A stretch of 64,000 nt of DNA from Pseudothioglobus sp905182815 (GCF_048087625.1 NZ_CP159805.1:248001-312000), one strand, 5' to 3'. Counted from the first letter of the stretch, positions 45,137-55,411 are shown. Notes: generated by a model from the sequence alone, not told the origin. A program made the numbers and translations.

Positions 45137-46219
45137 ATGAAAATTAGAGATCGTTACATTGCTAAAACACTTTTAAGCTACACAATAGTTGTTCTTATGG
45201 TTTGGACTAGTATTTACAGTTTTTTTAACTTTTTAGCAGAGTTAAATAGCGTTGGCACAGAGGACTATACAATCCTTGCAGCATTTACCAATATTATTCT
45301 TCAATTACCAGAAGTTGCTTATAAGCAAGCATCACCAATAATATTATTGGGCTGTATTTTAGGTATGGGACACTTAGCTACAACTGGGCAGCTTCTTATC
45401 TTTCGAGTCTCTGGTGCTTCTATATTTAAAATTACGTTACTTACTTTAAAAAATTCCCTTATCTTTGTACTTTTTTTTATTTGTATAGGGGAATTTTTAG
45501 CTCCGATTTCAAGTAATCTTGCTAAAAGTAGCAAGTTAAATGCTATGGGAAATTCTAGTACATCCTTTAATCAAGAGGGTTTTTGGATTAGAGATGGCGA
45601 TAATTTCATTAATGTTAAAAAAAATATTAATGGCATATTATTTAGTGGAATTACAGTTATTGAAGTCAACTCATTAAATAAGATTGAAAGAGTTATTAAG
45701 TCAGAAAATGCTATATTTGATGGGGATTCTTTAGACATGAGTGGCAGCGAAATTTTTTCTATTGATGAGTCAAACTATTTTGATAGAATTTCTTTAAAAG
45801 AGCGAAATTCTTATGATAAAACAGTTTCATTTGATCAGGATTTGATAAATAGTTTAGAAAAAGAACCTGAAGATCTTTCGACTTGGACTCTTATTAAGCA
45901 GATTCGATTTTTGTCTGATAATAAATTACGCTCAGTGGTATTTAAGGTAGAACTCTATAAGCGTTTAATTCAACCTATAACTCTTATTGCAATGATCTTG
46001 CTTGCAATGTTATTTATCTTTGGATCTACAAGGGATGTAACATTGGGGAGAAAAATATTTTTTGGAGTTGCGCTTGGGTTGTCATTTGAAATGTTATCAA
46101 GAGTTGCTAGCGCAATGGCATTAGGATTGGACTTTAGCCCTTTTTTGAGCTCTATATTGCCATCTATTGTGGTCATGTTTAGTGCAGTAATTTTATTATT
46201 AAAAAAATCTTTTAGCTAA
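45137..46219 (+). CDS. lptG: LPS export ABC transporter permease LptG
   Basis: Inner membrane permease of the LptB2FGC machine that extracts LPS. Seen: YjgP/YjgQ family layout, three helices at the start, a periplasmic beta-jellyroll from about 130 to 260, then three helices; FWIRDGDNFINVKK and FGSTRDVTLGRKIFFG favour LptG over LptF. Length of 360. LptF, usually its neighbour, is not in the window. Divergent from guaA, with clpS 4 bp downstream. Confidence 0.87.
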   Translation: MKIRDRYIAKTLLSYTIVVLMVWTSIYSFFNFLAELNSVGTEDYTILAAFTNIILQLPEVAYKQASPIILLGCILGMGHLATTGQLLIFRVSGASIFKITLLTLKNSLIFVLFFICIGEFLAPISSNLAKSSKLNAMGNSSTSFNQEGFWIRDGDNFINVKKNINGILFSGITVIEVNSLNKIERVIKSENAIFDGDSLDMSGSEIFSIDESNYFDRISLKERNSYDKTVSFDQDLINSLEKEPEDLSTWTLIKQIRFLSDNKLRSVVFKVELYKRLIQPITLIAMILLAMLFIFGSTRDVTLGRKIFFGVALGLSFEMLSRVASAMALGLDFSPFLSSILPSIVVMFSAVILLLKKSFS

Positions 46220-46223
46220 TCAA

Positions 46224-46523
46224 ATGAGCCAGGTTAATTTAAAGACTGTAAAGCAAAATCTAAAAATGCCTAATCGATTTGACGTTATTTTGCTAAACGA
46301 TGATTTCACTTCAATGGAGTTTGTAGTTGATGTTTTGCGGAGATTTTTTCATAAAGAGTTTCAAGCTGCTGAAGCAATTATGCTTAAAATCCATATAGAT
46401 GGAGAAGCGGTATGTGGGTCATATTCTTATGATGTTGCGCAAACAAAAGTTAAGCAAGTTATAGGTTATTCTAGAGAAAATGAACAGCCACTGATGGCTG
46501 TATTAAGGGAGCTAGGTATATAA
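46224..46523 (+). CDS. clpS: ClpS adaptor for N-end rule degradation
   Basis: Delivers proteins with destabilising N termini to ClpA. Seen: NRFDVILLNDDFTSMEFVV with the NDD-type substrate pocket, FHKEFQAAEAIML and a C-terminal YSYDVAQTKV-type core. Length of 99. Usually followed directly by clpA; here a 2-oxoglutarate dioxygenase gene intervenes. Confidence 0.95.
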   Translation: MSQVNLKTVKQNLKMPNRFDVILLNDDFTSMEFVVDVLRRFFHKEFQAAEAIMLKIHIDGEAVCGSYSYDVAQTKVKQVIGYSRENEQPLMAVLRELGI

Positions 46524-46593
46524 TTTTTTTTAATTTAATGTCTATTGAGATGATAAAATTTTATTATTATATTAATTTAAATAAGGAAGAAAA

Positions 46594-47697
46594 ATGTTAA
46601 TCAAATCTATTGAATCATTAGATAAAGGTTTAAATGTTTTTTGGAGTGATGATTCCTTGAGTTGCTATCCTTGGTTTTGGCTTAGAGATCATAGTGAAAG
46701 CAAAGAAGACTTGCATCCAGATACTAAGCAGCGTCAGATTGATTCATTTAGTGAGCCACTAAATAATACTGTCAAGGACATATGGCTTGATGTCTCCTCT
46801 GAAAGTATTTTTATTAAATGGAGTGATCAGTCTGAAAGTAGTCTTTCTTTTAAATTACTTCAAACTATGTCAGTGCCTAGCCTTCCTCAGTCATATATAT
46901 TGAATTTGACAAATGTATGGAATTCCTCAAATGAAATTAAAGAATTTCCTGAAATAACCTATCAGGAACTTATGAGTGATGGAGGAATAAAAACTTGGCT
47001 AAATCATATTCAAAGAGTTGGCTTTGCTTTAGTAACAGAGACTCCTGAAACTCCAGAGGCAACAAAAGAGCTTATGGAGAGAATGGCTTATATTAGAAAC
47101 TCTATTTTTGGAGGCTTTTCTGTTTGGGATAATAAACTTGAAAATCCTGATGATACTGCCTTTACATCACTAGCTATTGAGCCTCATACAGATGGAACAT
47201 ATGTTCATGACGCGCCAGGACTTCAAACTTTGCACTGCATAAAAAGAGATTCTGTTGGTGGTGAAAATCAATTAATTGACGGCCTTGCAATTGCAGAAAA
47301 AATGAGGCAAGATTATCCTGATGCATTTAATATTCTGTGTAATGTTAATATTCCTGGGCGCTATATTAAGCCAAATACTTATTTAGAGGCACATCGACCT
47401 TTATTCCGTGTCAATGATAATAGTGAAGTTATTCAGGTAAGCTTTAATAACCATGACCGCGCGCCGTTTAGGTTGGAAAATGAGCTAATGGTTAAGTTTT
47501 ATGATGCTTATAAAATATTTCATAATCTAGCAAATGACTCAAGTCGTCAATTTGAGTTTATGTTGGATCCTGGAAAAGTATTAACGTTTGACAATTGGCG
47601 TCTCCTTCATGCGCGTTCATCTTTGACAGGGTATCGACAACTTTGTGGTGGCTATCATAACAGGGAAGATTTTGAAAGTAAATTGAGATCTATCTAA
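46594..47697 (+). CDS. Gamma-butyrobetaine dioxygenase-like 2-oxoglutarate/Fe(II) enzyme
   Basis: Non-haem iron oxygenase of the BBOX/TauD superfamily. Seen: N-terminal DUF971-like domain (about 1-100), then a jellyroll with iron ligands His198-X-Asp200 (EPHTDGTYVH), distal His339 in RLLHARSS and the 2-oxoglutarate Arg348 in YRQL. The WLRDHSESKED stretch lacks the three Cys zinc ligands usual after WLRD. Substrate (gamma-butyrobetaine, trimethyllysine or other) is unknown; no carnitine genes are adjacent. It sits between clpS and clpA, 70 bp after clpS and with its own AT-rich leader. Confidence 0.83.
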   Translation: MLIKSIESLDKGLNVFWSDDSLSCYPWFWLRDHSESKEDLHPDTKQRQIDSFSEPLNNTVKDIWLDVSSESIFIKWSDQSESSLSFKLLQTMSVPSLPQSYILNLTNVWNSSNEIKEFPEITYQELMSDGGIKTWLNHIQRVGFALVTETPETPEATKELMERMAYIRNSIFGGFSVWDNKLENPDDTAFTSLAIEPHTDGTYVHDAPGLQTLHCIKRDSVGGENQLIDGLAIAEKMRQDYPDAFNILCNVNIPGRYIKPNTYLEAHRPLFRVNDNSEVIQVSFNNHDRAPFRLENELMVKFYDAYKIFHNLANDSSRQFEFMLDPGKVLTFDNWRLLHARSSLTGYRQLCGGYHNREDFESKLRSI

Positions 47698-47797
47698 ATA
47701 TTTATTTAAGATTAATTTGAATTTTATTTTGATTCAAATTGCATACAGTGATGTTAAAATTAAGGATTAATTGAGTTAATAACAAAAATAGTATTTT

Positions 47798-50017
47798 ATG
47801 ATTGAACAAGGACTACAGCAAGAGATTAATATGGTGATGACTGAGGCTAGAAATCGTCGCCTTGAATTTGTAACAGTGGAGCATTTATTATTAGCCCTTC
47901 TTAATATGGATGAGGTTGTTGCATTTCTTCGGGGTAAACGAGTGAATATCGATGAACTTCGTGCTGAACTTGATCAATATATTGACTCACACACACCCAT
48001 TATCTCTGAAGATGCTGAAATAGATATTGTTCCAACAGTTGGGTTTCAAAGAGTTCTCCAAAGGAGTGTTTATCAGGCACAGTCTGCTCAAAAAAATTCG
48101 GTTAACGCGATGAATGTCTTTGTTAGTATTTTTTCTGAAAAAGAATCGCATGCTGTCTATATGCTTAAATTAAATAACATTTCCAGATTGGATGTTATGG
48201 AGGGAATTTCCTCCCATTTAGCAGATAATCCAGCTGAAGAAACAAAAAAAGTTGAAGGTGAGAAGCAAGCTAGGCCGTCTTCTCTTGAATCTTTTACAAC
48301 TAATTTATGTGAAAAAGCTAGACTTGGTGAAATTGACCCTCTTCTTGGCAGAGAAGAAGAAGTTCTTAGAACGGTACAAATTTTATCAAGACGGCGTAAA
48401 AATAATCCTTTATTTGTAGGACAAGCTGGAGTTGGTAAAACCGCTATTGCTCAAGGTTTAGCCAAGAGAATTGTAGATGGACAGGTCCCTGAAATTTTAA
48501 AAAAGACAACTATATATTCTCTAGATGTTGGTGTACTAATTGCGGGCACAAAGTATAGGGGTGACTTTGAAAAGCGACTAAAGTCAGTACTTACTGATTT
48601 AGAAAAAGATAAGAATTCAGTACTTTTTATTGATGAAATCCATACTTTAATTGGTGCAGGTAGTGTTTCTGGTGGGTCTTTGGATGCATCTAACCTTCTT
48701 AAGCCAGCTCTAGCAGATGGCTCACTTAAATGTATAGGATCTACAACCTATGATGAATACCGTAAGATTTTTGAAAAAGATCATGCGCTTACAAGGCGTT
48801 TTCAAAAAGTAGATATTGAGGAACCTTCAGTTGAGGATACAATCAAGATTTTGCATGGTTTAAAAAAATATTATCAAGCTCATCATAAAGTTAAATATTC
48901 AGCTGCATCTTTAGTTTCTGCAGCAGAGTTAACGCATCGACATATTGGAGACAGACGCCTTCCAGACAAAGCGATTGATGTCATTGATGAAGTAGGTGCG
49001 CTTCAGCAGATACTTCCGAAATCAAAACGTAAAGTCAATATTGGTGTTCCTGATATTGAAAATATTGTTGCTAAGTTAGCACGTATTCCTTCGCGCCAAG
49101 TCACTAGTGATGATAAATCTTTACTTAAAAGTTTAGAGAGTGATCTTAAACTCGGTGTATTTGGCCAAGATAATGCTGTTGAGTCTTTATCAACTGCTAT
49201 AAAACTTTCTCGCTCTGGACTTTCTCCAGTTGAGCAACCAATGGGCTCTTTTTTATTTGCTGGCCCTACAGGAGTAGGTAAAACTGAAATTTGTAAGCAG
49301 CTATCAAGGATCATGGGCGTCAAATTATTGAGATTTGATATGTCTGAATATATGGAGAGGCATGCTATTTCTAAACTTATAGGCTCTCCTCCAGGTTATG
49401 TAGGTTATGACGAAGGAGGTCTATTAACTGAGGCAGTAAATAGTAATCCTTATGCGGTTCTTTTACTAGATGAGATTGAGAAGGCGCATCCTGATATTTT
49501 TAATATCCTATTACAAGTCATGGATCATGGAAAGCTTACTGATGCTAATGGCCGCGAAGTTGACTTTAGTAATGTGATACTTGTGATGACTTCAAATGTA
49601 GGCGCTCAAAATGTTCAAAGAGCTTCCATAGGTTTTAATGAGCAAGATCATTCCCTTGATTATGAAGGCGAGCTTAAAAAGATATTCACTCCAGAATTCA
49701 GAAACCGTCTCTCAGAAATTATTTACTTTAATAAGCTTAATGAAGAGGTTGTTGTCTTTGTAGTCAATAAATTTCTTTTTGAGCTGGAAGACGTCCTTGA
49801 AAAAAAGAATGTTTCATTGATCGTTTCAGATGCAGCTCGAAAATGGTTTGCAGAGAATGGCTATGACTCCATGATGGGTGCGCGCCCAATGATGAGATTA
49901 ATTGAAAGAGAGGTGCGTAAACCTCTCGCTGACGAACTTCTTTTTGGAAAGCTAAGCTCTGGTGGAACTGTTAAAGTAGGTGTTAGTAAAGATAAGATTG
50001 CCTTAACAATCAGTTAA
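47798..50017 (+). CDS. clpA: ClpA, ATPase subunit of ClpAP protease
   Basis: Unfoldase that feeds substrates to ClpP. Seen: N-domain that binds ClpS (1-145), first AAA+ module with Walker A GQAGVGKTA (about 206) and DEIHTLIGAG, second with GPTGVGKTE and LLLDEIEKAHPDI, and a ClpP-binding IGF-type tripeptide loop (ASIGFNEQD). Length of 739 fits ClpA. ClpP is not in the window. Its stop overlaps the surE start by one base. Confidence 0.95.
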   Translation: MIEQGLQQEINMVMTEARNRRLEFVTVEHLLLALLNMDEVVAFLRGKRVNIDELRAELDQYIDSHTPIISEDAEIDIVPTVGFQRVLQRSVYQAQSAQKNSVNAMNVFVSIFSEKESHAVYMLKLNNISRLDVMEGISSHLADNPAEETKKVEGEKQARPSSLESFTTNLCEKARLGEIDPLLGREEEVLRTVQILSRRRKNNPLFVGQAGVGKTAIAQGLAKRIVDGQVPEILKKTTIYSLDVGVLIAGTKYRGDFEKRLKSVLTDLEKDKNSVLFIDEIHTLIGAGSVSGGSLDASNLLKPALADGSLKCIGSTTYDEYRKIFEKDHALTRRFQKVDIEEPSVEDTIKILHGLKKYYQAHHKVKYSAASLVSAAELTHRHIGDRRLPDKAIDVIDEVGALQQILPKSKRKVNIGVPDIENIVAKLARIPSRQVTSDDKSLLKSLESDLKLGVFGQDNAVESLSTAIKLSRSGLSPVEQPMGSFLFAGPTGVGKTEICKQLSRIMGVKLLRFDMSEYMERHAISKLIGSPPGYVGYDEGGLLTEAVNSNPYAVLLLDEIEKAHPDIFNILLQVMDHGKLTDANGREVDFSNVILVMTSNVGAQNVQRASIGFNEQDHSLDYEGELKKIFTPEFRNRLSEIIYFNKLNEEVVVFVVNKFLFELEDVLEKKNVSLIVSDAARKWFAENGYDSMMGARPMMRLIEREVRKPLADELLFGKLSSGGTVKVGVSKDKIALTIS

Positions 50018-50763
50018 TGAGAATTCTTATAAGTAATGATGATGGCTACAAGGCCAAGGGTATCAAACAGCTTACAAAATCTCTGAGTGAAATTGCAGAA
50101 GTCATTGTTGTTGCTCCGAGTGAGAATAAATCTGCAGCAAGTAGCTCATTAACTCTTGGAAGACCATTAAAACCAATCCAAATTGAGAAAAATATTTATG
50201 CAATTGATGCAACACCGACTGATTGTGTTCATCTAGCGTTGTGTGGTTTTATAAAGGAGTCAATTGATTTGGTGGTAACTGGTATTAATTTTGGGGCAAA
50301 CCTAGGGGACGATACAATCTATTCTGGAACAGTTGCCGGTGCTATAGAAGGGCGTTTTTTAGGACTTCCATCAATTGCAATGTCTTTAGCTAGTTGGGAG
50401 TGTAATCACTTCGAGACAGCGGGAGAAATTGCCAAGAGATTAGTTTCTCAAATTGACAAATCTGGACTATCCTTTAACACCATTATTAATGTTAATGTTC
50501 CAGATATTCCTCTTAGTGAAATTAATGGTATTAAGAGTACTTATCTAGGAAGTAGGCATAAATCTGAACCAAGTATTAAGGATAAAGAGGATACATCTCT
50601 TTATTGGATTGGTGAGAATGGGAAGGAGGACGATAATTTAGAGGGTACAGATTTCCATGCAATTTCTAATAACTTTGTTTCAGTCACTCCTCTTCAGATT
50701 GATACAACTAAACATTCTGAAGTAAAGCGAGTGAATGACTGGCTTCAAAAAATGGATTATTGA
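50017..50763 (+). CDS. surE: 5'/3'-nucleotidase SurE
   Basis: Survival protein, metal-dependent nucleotidase and exopolyphosphatase. Seen: ILISNDDGYKAKGI with the metal-binding Asp pair (8-9), APSENKSAASSSLT, and VTGINFGANLGDDTIYSGTVAGA. Length of 248. The start ATG shares a base with the clpA stop; the 3' end overlaps convergent glnS by 7 bp. Its usual neighbours pcm and nlpD are not here. Confidence 0.95.
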   Translation: MRILISNDDGYKAKGIKQLTKSLSEIAEVIVVAPSENKSAASSSLTLGRPLKPIQIEKNIYAIDATPTDCVHLALCGFIKESIDLVVTGINFGANLGDDTIYSGTVAGAIEGRFLGLPSIAMSLASWECNHFETAGEIAKRLVSQIDKSGLSFNTIINVNVPDIPLSEINGIKSTYLGSRHKSEPSIKDKEDTSLYWIGENGKEDDNLEGTDFHAISNNFVSVTPLQIDTTKHSEVKRVNDWLQKMDY

Positions 50764-52424
50764 TTCCAGGTATCTCTGAGCCCAACAGTTTTGTTAAATA
50801 CTAGTCCTTCAGACTCACTGTCTCTGCAAAAGTAACCCTCTCGTTCAAACTGGTAAGAAAATTCAGCTTTTGCATCTGATAAGTTTGGCTCAACAAGTCC
50901 ATTTTTTATCTCAAGAGAGCTGGGGTTTATTGAAGATGATAAGTCGTCAAATTTAGCTGGATTTGATTCTAGAAAAAGGCGGTCATATATTCTAAATTCA
51001 GCGTTAATAGCCTTACTGGATTCAACATAATGAATGACACCTTTAACCTTCCTTCCGTTGGATGGATTTTTACCTAAAGTGTCAGGATCATATGTGCAAT
51101 AAACGGTTTTAATATTGCCATCATTGTCAATATCAAAATGAGTTGCTTTAATAACATAAGAATTTCTAAGGCGAACCTCTTTATTAAGCGCTAATCGTTT
51201 ATATTTATTATTTGGCGCTATTTCTACAAAGTCTTCTTTGTCAATATATATTTCACGACTAAAGAAAATCTCTCTTGTTCCCATTTCTTTATTTTGAGGA
51301 TGAACTGGGGCTTTAAGGGATTCAATTTTGCCTTCAGGGTAATTTGCAATTACTAGTTTTATTGGATCAATTACAGCCATTGTTCGAGGTGCAGTAATAT
51401 TTAGATGATCTCTAATCGAAGATTCTAAAATTGAAGCATCTGTCAGGCTATTAACTTTTGAAACACCAACCCGCTCTGAAAAGTTCCTTATTGACTCCGG
51501 AGTATATCCCCTTCTTCTCAGTCCTGAAATTGTTGGCATTCTTGGATCATTCCAGCCAGAAACATAGCTATTATCAACTAATAGTTTTAGTTTTCTTTTG
51601 GATGTTGTTGCATACTCCAGATTTAGGCGAGAAAATTCGTATTGGTGCGGGCGATCAATTTTATTGAATTCATCTAAGTGCTCTAATAACCAATCATAAA
51701 TTCGACGGTTATCTTGAAACTCCAAAGTGCATAGTGAGTGTGTAACACCTTCAATAGCATCACCAAGACAGTGAGCAAAGTCATACATCGGATAAATACA
51801 CCAGTCGTCATTTGTCTGGTGGTGTGTCTCAAAACGAATCCGATAAAGAGTTGGGTCACGCATACACATAAAGCTAGAAGACATATCAATTTTGCTGCGC
51901 AATACGCACTCTCCTTCCTTAAACTCACCTTCTTTCATCTTCTTAAATAGGGCTTTATTTTGCTCTATACTAGTATCACGATAAGGGCTATTTAAGCCAG
52001 GATTCTTGAGTGTTCCTCTATATTTTCGAGCTTCATCATTAGTCAAAAAACAAACATATGCTAGCCCCTTAGAGATAAGTTCTTCAGCACATTTATAAAA
52101 GATATCAAAATAACGTGAGCTATATTTGACTTCACCATTCCAATCAAAGCCTAGCCATTGTATGTCTTTTTTAATTGAATTAACATACTCAATATCCTCT
52201 TTAGCAGGATTTGTATCATCAAACCTTAGATTGCAATAGCCGGCATAATCTTTGGCTACTCCAAAGTTGATGTATATTGATTTTGCATGACCGATGTGAA
52301 GGTAGCCATTTGGCTCTGGCGGAAAACGTGTAAGAACTGAGCTATGAAGTCCAGAATCTAAATCTTTATTAATTTGATTATGTATAAAGTTAGTAGGTTT
52401 GATTAGTGAAATAGTGTCCCTCAT
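50757..52424 (-). CDS. glnS: Glutaminyl-tRNA synthetase
   Basis: Class I tRNA synthetase that charges tRNA-Gln. Seen: RFPPEPNGYLHIGHAKSI with the HIGH signature (43-46), DDTNPAKEDIEYV, and the KMSKS-equivalent TSKRKL; then C-terminal beta-barrel anticodon domains. Length of 555 matches E. coli GlnS. Presence of GlnS instead of the GatCAB-only route is typical of gammaproteobacteria. Confidence 0.97.
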   Translation of the reverse strand: MRDTISLIKPTNFIHNQINKDLDSGLHSSVLTRFPPEPNGYLHIGHAKSIYINFGVAKDYAGYCNLRFDDTNPAKEDIEYVNSIKKDIQWLGFDWNGEVKYSSRYFDIFYKCAEELISKGLAYVCFLTNDEARKYRGTLKNPGLNSPYRDTSIEQNKALFKKMKEGEFKEGECVLRSKIDMSSSFMCMRDPTLYRIRFETHHQTNDDWCIYPMYDFAHCLGDAIEGVTHSLCTLEFQDNRRIYDWLLEHLDEFNKIDRPHQYEFSRLNLEYATTSKRKLKLLVDNSYVSGWNDPRMPTISGLRRRGYTPESIRNFSERVGVSKVNSLTDASILESSIRDHLNITAPRTMAVIDPIKLVIANYPEGKIESLKAPVHPQNKEMGTREIFFSREIYIDKEDFVEIAPNNKYKRLALNKEVRLRNSYVIKATHFDIDNDGNIKTVYCTYDPDTLGKNPSNGRKVKGVIHYVESSKAINAEFRIYDRLFLESNPAKFDDLSSSINPSSLEIKNGLVEPNLSDAKAEFSYQFEREGYFCRDSESEGLVFNKTVGLRDTWNQ

Positions 52425-52482
52425 TCTTTCATTTTTTACATGTAAAATATCGCAGCATTATATCATTAAAGATCAGTAGTCC

Positions 52483-53730
52483 ATGAAAGAGCAACTATTA
52501 GGTAAGAATTATTCTCAATCTGTAAATTTATTAATTTTTATCTTTCCAATAGTTATAATTTCATTACAAGTTGCTGGAGATCTAGTTTTATTTATCCTGG
52601 CAATGATGGGTATATTTATTGCTATTTCAAAAAAACTATCCCCATTCGCCATTCAAGAGATTAAGGTTTTTTCATACCTAACATTTGGGTATTTTTTGGC
52701 TGTTTGCATATCAGTACTTTTTTCAGGTCAGGCGACAGCATTGGCACACTTCATACCCAGAGATTTTCATTTTTTATTTGCCCCTTTTATTGCACTTGCT
52801 CTGTTCAAGGCAGAAATTAATATCAATTATCTACTCTCGGGTATTAAGCTGGGACTACTATTTATAGGACTAGTTATCTTGTATCGGTTTGAAGCAGGGT
52901 ATACACTTCCATCTGGTGTTATGAATTCTGCAGTGCTTGGAAATCTTGCAGTCTCGTTATTTTTTGTTATTCTTGTTTTTTTTCAAAAAGAATCATTTAA
53001 AAATAAGGCTTTTTCTCTCTTATCGTTGTTGTCTGGTTTATTTATAATAATTGCTTCAGGTACTCGTGGCGCATGGCTATCTTTTTTTTTATTATCAGGT
53101 GTTTATCTTTATTTTCTTTACAAGCAAAAAAATAACTTAAATATCAAATCAAAATTTTTTATAGTTCTTATTATTGCTCTTATCATTTCAATACCTGTAT
53201 TTAGTCAATCTTTCAAGGACAGGACCCAGAGTGCATATACAGAAATTACTAGTTGGGTATCAGGAGATACATCTGCGACTTCTGGAGTGCTTCATAAATC
53301 TGTTAGTGTGCGATTGGATATGTATAGTTTAGCAATAGAAAAAATTAAAGATGTTCCTTTTTTTGGTCATGGATACCGTACCTCAAATGTTGTTGTTTTT
53401 GAAGATGTAAAGAGCTCATCTGGCCAACTAGCATATACCTACAATCATTTACATAACGCTTATTTAACAAACTATTTCAATGGTGGAGTTATTTTATTAG
53501 GAGCTCTTCTTCTACTTATATTTGCTCCACTTAGAATATTTTTAAAAGCCAATATTCAAAACCGTGAAGACCCAGTGTTTATTGCGGGTGCTTTGTTATC
53601 CTTAGGATATGCTAGTTTTGGCTTTGTGAATATTTTATTTGGTGACACATACATGAACGGATTCTATGTATTCTTTTTAGCCATTATTTTACTTCTAACT
53701 ATTAAGTTCATAAAGAAACCAGAAGTTTGA
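52483..53730 (+). CDS. waaL: O-antigen ligase (WaaL/RfaL family)
   Basis: Inner membrane enzyme that joins the undecaprenyl-linked polymer to lipid A-core. Seen: about ten to twelve hydrophobic segments, a GTRGAWLSFF motif in the conserved Wzy_C region, and a periplasmic loop with HLHNAYLTNYF carrying the late His expected in the family. Length of 415. It could be a Wzy-like polymerase instead, since both share this domain. It begins the surface polysaccharide zone. Confidence 0.82.
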   Translation: MKEQLLGKNYSQSVNLLIFIFPIVIISLQVAGDLVLFILAMMGIFIAISKKLSPFAIQEIKVFSYLTFGYFLAVCISVLFSGQATALAHFIPRDFHFLFAPFIALALFKAEININYLLSGIKLGLLFIGLVILYRFEAGYTLPSGVMNSAVLGNLAVSLFFVILVFFQKESFKNKAFSLLSLLSGLFIIIASGTRGAWLSFFLLSGVYLYFLYKQKNNLNIKSKFFIVLIIALIISIPVFSQSFKDRTQSAYTEITSWVSGDTSATSGVLHKSVSVRLDMYSLAIEKIKDVPFFGHGYRTSNVVVFEDVKSSSGQLAYTYNHLHNAYLTNYFNGGVILLGALLLLIFAPLRIFLKANIQNREDPVFIAGALLSLGYASFGFVNILFGDTYMNGFYVFFLAIILLLTIKFIKKPEV

Positions 53731-53820
53731 AATACTTGCCTTTAATTTATTTATTTGATATGCTGAATTTCATATGTTTAAAAAGATTGTATAAACTTTA
53801 ATTTTACTAATGGCAATACA

Positions 53821-54612
53821 ATGAATCTAAGAGATTTAGTAAGGCAGTTATTTTTAACCTCTGGCAAGTCTATTGCTGAGGCTACAGATATAAAAGATCT
53901 TGAGCGGTTTATTAAAAAATTTAGCCCTAAATCAGTCGGTAAAAAACTCATTCGTTTTGGGGGTGAAGGGGATGGTGCTTATTTGTTACCCGATGACCTT
54001 TCTGGGATTAGCAAATGCTTTTCTCCAGGGGTTGATGAAATGTCTACTTTTGAAGAAGAGCTTGCTGAGAGATATAATATATATTCATTTATGACTGATT
54101 TTTCTGTTGATAAGCCATCAATTGATAGTAAATTCTTTCACTTTGATAAAAAATTCTTAGGTAATAAAAATGATGAAAAGTTTATAAGGCTTGAGGATTG
54201 GGTACAAAACAATACTAATGATGATTCTGATCTTCTGTTACAAATGGACATTGAGGGTGCGGAATACGAGGTGATTATTGACACGCCAAAAGATGTGTTT
54301 AAAAAATTTCGAATTATGGTGGTAGAATTTCACCACCTTGATATGATTTTTAACAAAAATGCTTTTAAGATGGTTGAAGCAGTATTTGATAAATTCAGTA
54401 GTGATTTTACTGTGGCTCATATTCACCCAAATAACTCACGCCCAATCATTAGTAAAAACTCAATCGAAATACCAGAGCTGCTAGAGTTTACGTTCTTGCG
54501 AAATGATAGGGTTCATTTGAGTGACGAAAAGTTAAAATTTCCACATGACTTAGATGAGCAATGCGCACCTCATAGACCATCACGTCATTTACCAAAATGT
54601 TGGTGGAATTAA
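53821..54612 (+). CDS. FkbM family methyltransferase-like protein
   Basis: SAM-type methyltransferase of the FkbM group, probably modifying a sugar or polysaccharide. Seen: GGEGDGAYLLPDDL, LLLQMDIEGAEYEVIID, the MDxEGxE motif of FkbM, and a central FHHLDMIF segment. The early GDGAY may replace the usual glycine-rich loop. Length of 263. Alone on the plus strand, 90 bp after waaL, convergent with the glycosyltransferases. Confidence 0.78.
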   Translation: MNLRDLVRQLFLTSGKSIAEATDIKDLERFIKKFSPKSVGKKLIRFGGEGDGAYLLPDDLSGISKCFSPGVDEMSTFEEELAERYNIYSFMTDFSVDKPSIDSKFFHFDKKFLGNKNDEKFIRLEDWVQNNTNDDSDLLLQMDIEGAEYEVIIDTPKDVFKKFRIMVVEFHHLDMIFNKNAFKMVEAVFDKFSSDFTVAHIHPNNSRPIISKNSIEIPELLEFTFLRNDRVHLSDEKLKFPHDLDEQCAPHRPSRHLPKCWWN

Positions 54613-54634
54613 TTTTGTTAGTTAACATAGATTC

Positions 54635-55411
54635 TTAGACATCTTTGTTCCTAACGTAACCCTTAAATGGCATCAGCCAAAAATACTTTTTAGCATCAGC
54701 TAAAATCTTATAACTAATTCTAGTTACAACATATTTTAATGTTCTACTTTTAATTGCATTATTCCTTGAATTCATCAAATTTGATTTAAAAGTAACCATA
54801 TCTTGTTTGAGAATTGGTGGAATTACACTGAAAATATTAACATTTGCATGCCTTTTGTACCTAACCCAATCATCCATGATAAACCATGCTTTGGAGTTGA
54901 CGCTTAATAATTTTTTTGCTGTTTTACGATTCACAATGTATCCTGCACTATCCAAGGATTGGACAACTTCCACAACTTTATAATCTTTATTTAAACTTAT
55001 TGAGTTGTTATTCAAATATGAAATTACTGGAGTTAGTAAAAATACGTGATGATTGTTTTTATTGATTATTTTTTTTGTGAGAAGCTCTATTACATAAATA
55101 AATTTATCAACAATGAAATCAGCATCATCTTCTAAAATAATTGCAATATCACTTTCTGAGTCTAAAAATTTTTTAAAACAAAGCATGTGATTAAATGTAC
55201 TTGCTAACTCTCCACGAGTTAGATCTCTACCTAAAGCATCTATCGCCCTTTTTGAATCATGATTTTTAGAAATTGCATCAGGGGTTAATTCAACATCGTC
55301 ATTAATAGACATAAATTCAAATTCAAATGGCATTTTTTCAAGTAATTCACTTAATGCGATTCTTCTTTCGTAATTCTTATCTGGGTTCATGACATATATA
55401 ATAATTTTCAT
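54635..55411 (-). CDS. Glycosyltransferase family 25 protein (first of two)
   Basis: LPS-type glycosyltransferase. Seen: N-terminal RRIALSELLEKMPFEFEF, the metal-binding type ILEDDADF (DDAD) motif and a SAGYIVNRKTAKKLL pocket, as in LOS/LPS galactosyl or glucosyl transferases of the GT25 family. Length of 258. The donor and acceptor are not known. It is the last gene of the minus-strand polysaccharide cluster; the previous gene ends 88 bp upstream. Confidence 0.83.
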   Translation of the reverse strand: MKIIIYVMNPDKNYERRIALSELLEKMPFEFEFMSINDDVELTPDAISKNHDSKRAIDALGRDLTRGELASTFNHMLCFKKFLDSESDIAIILEDDADFIVDKFIYVIELLTKKIINKNNHHVFLLTPVISYLNNNSISLNKDYKVVEVVQSLDSAGYIVNRKTAKKLLSVNSKAWFIMDDWVRYKRHANVNIFSVIPPILKQDMVTFKSNLMNSRNNAIKSRTLKYVVTRISYKILADAKKYFWLMPFKGYVRNKDV

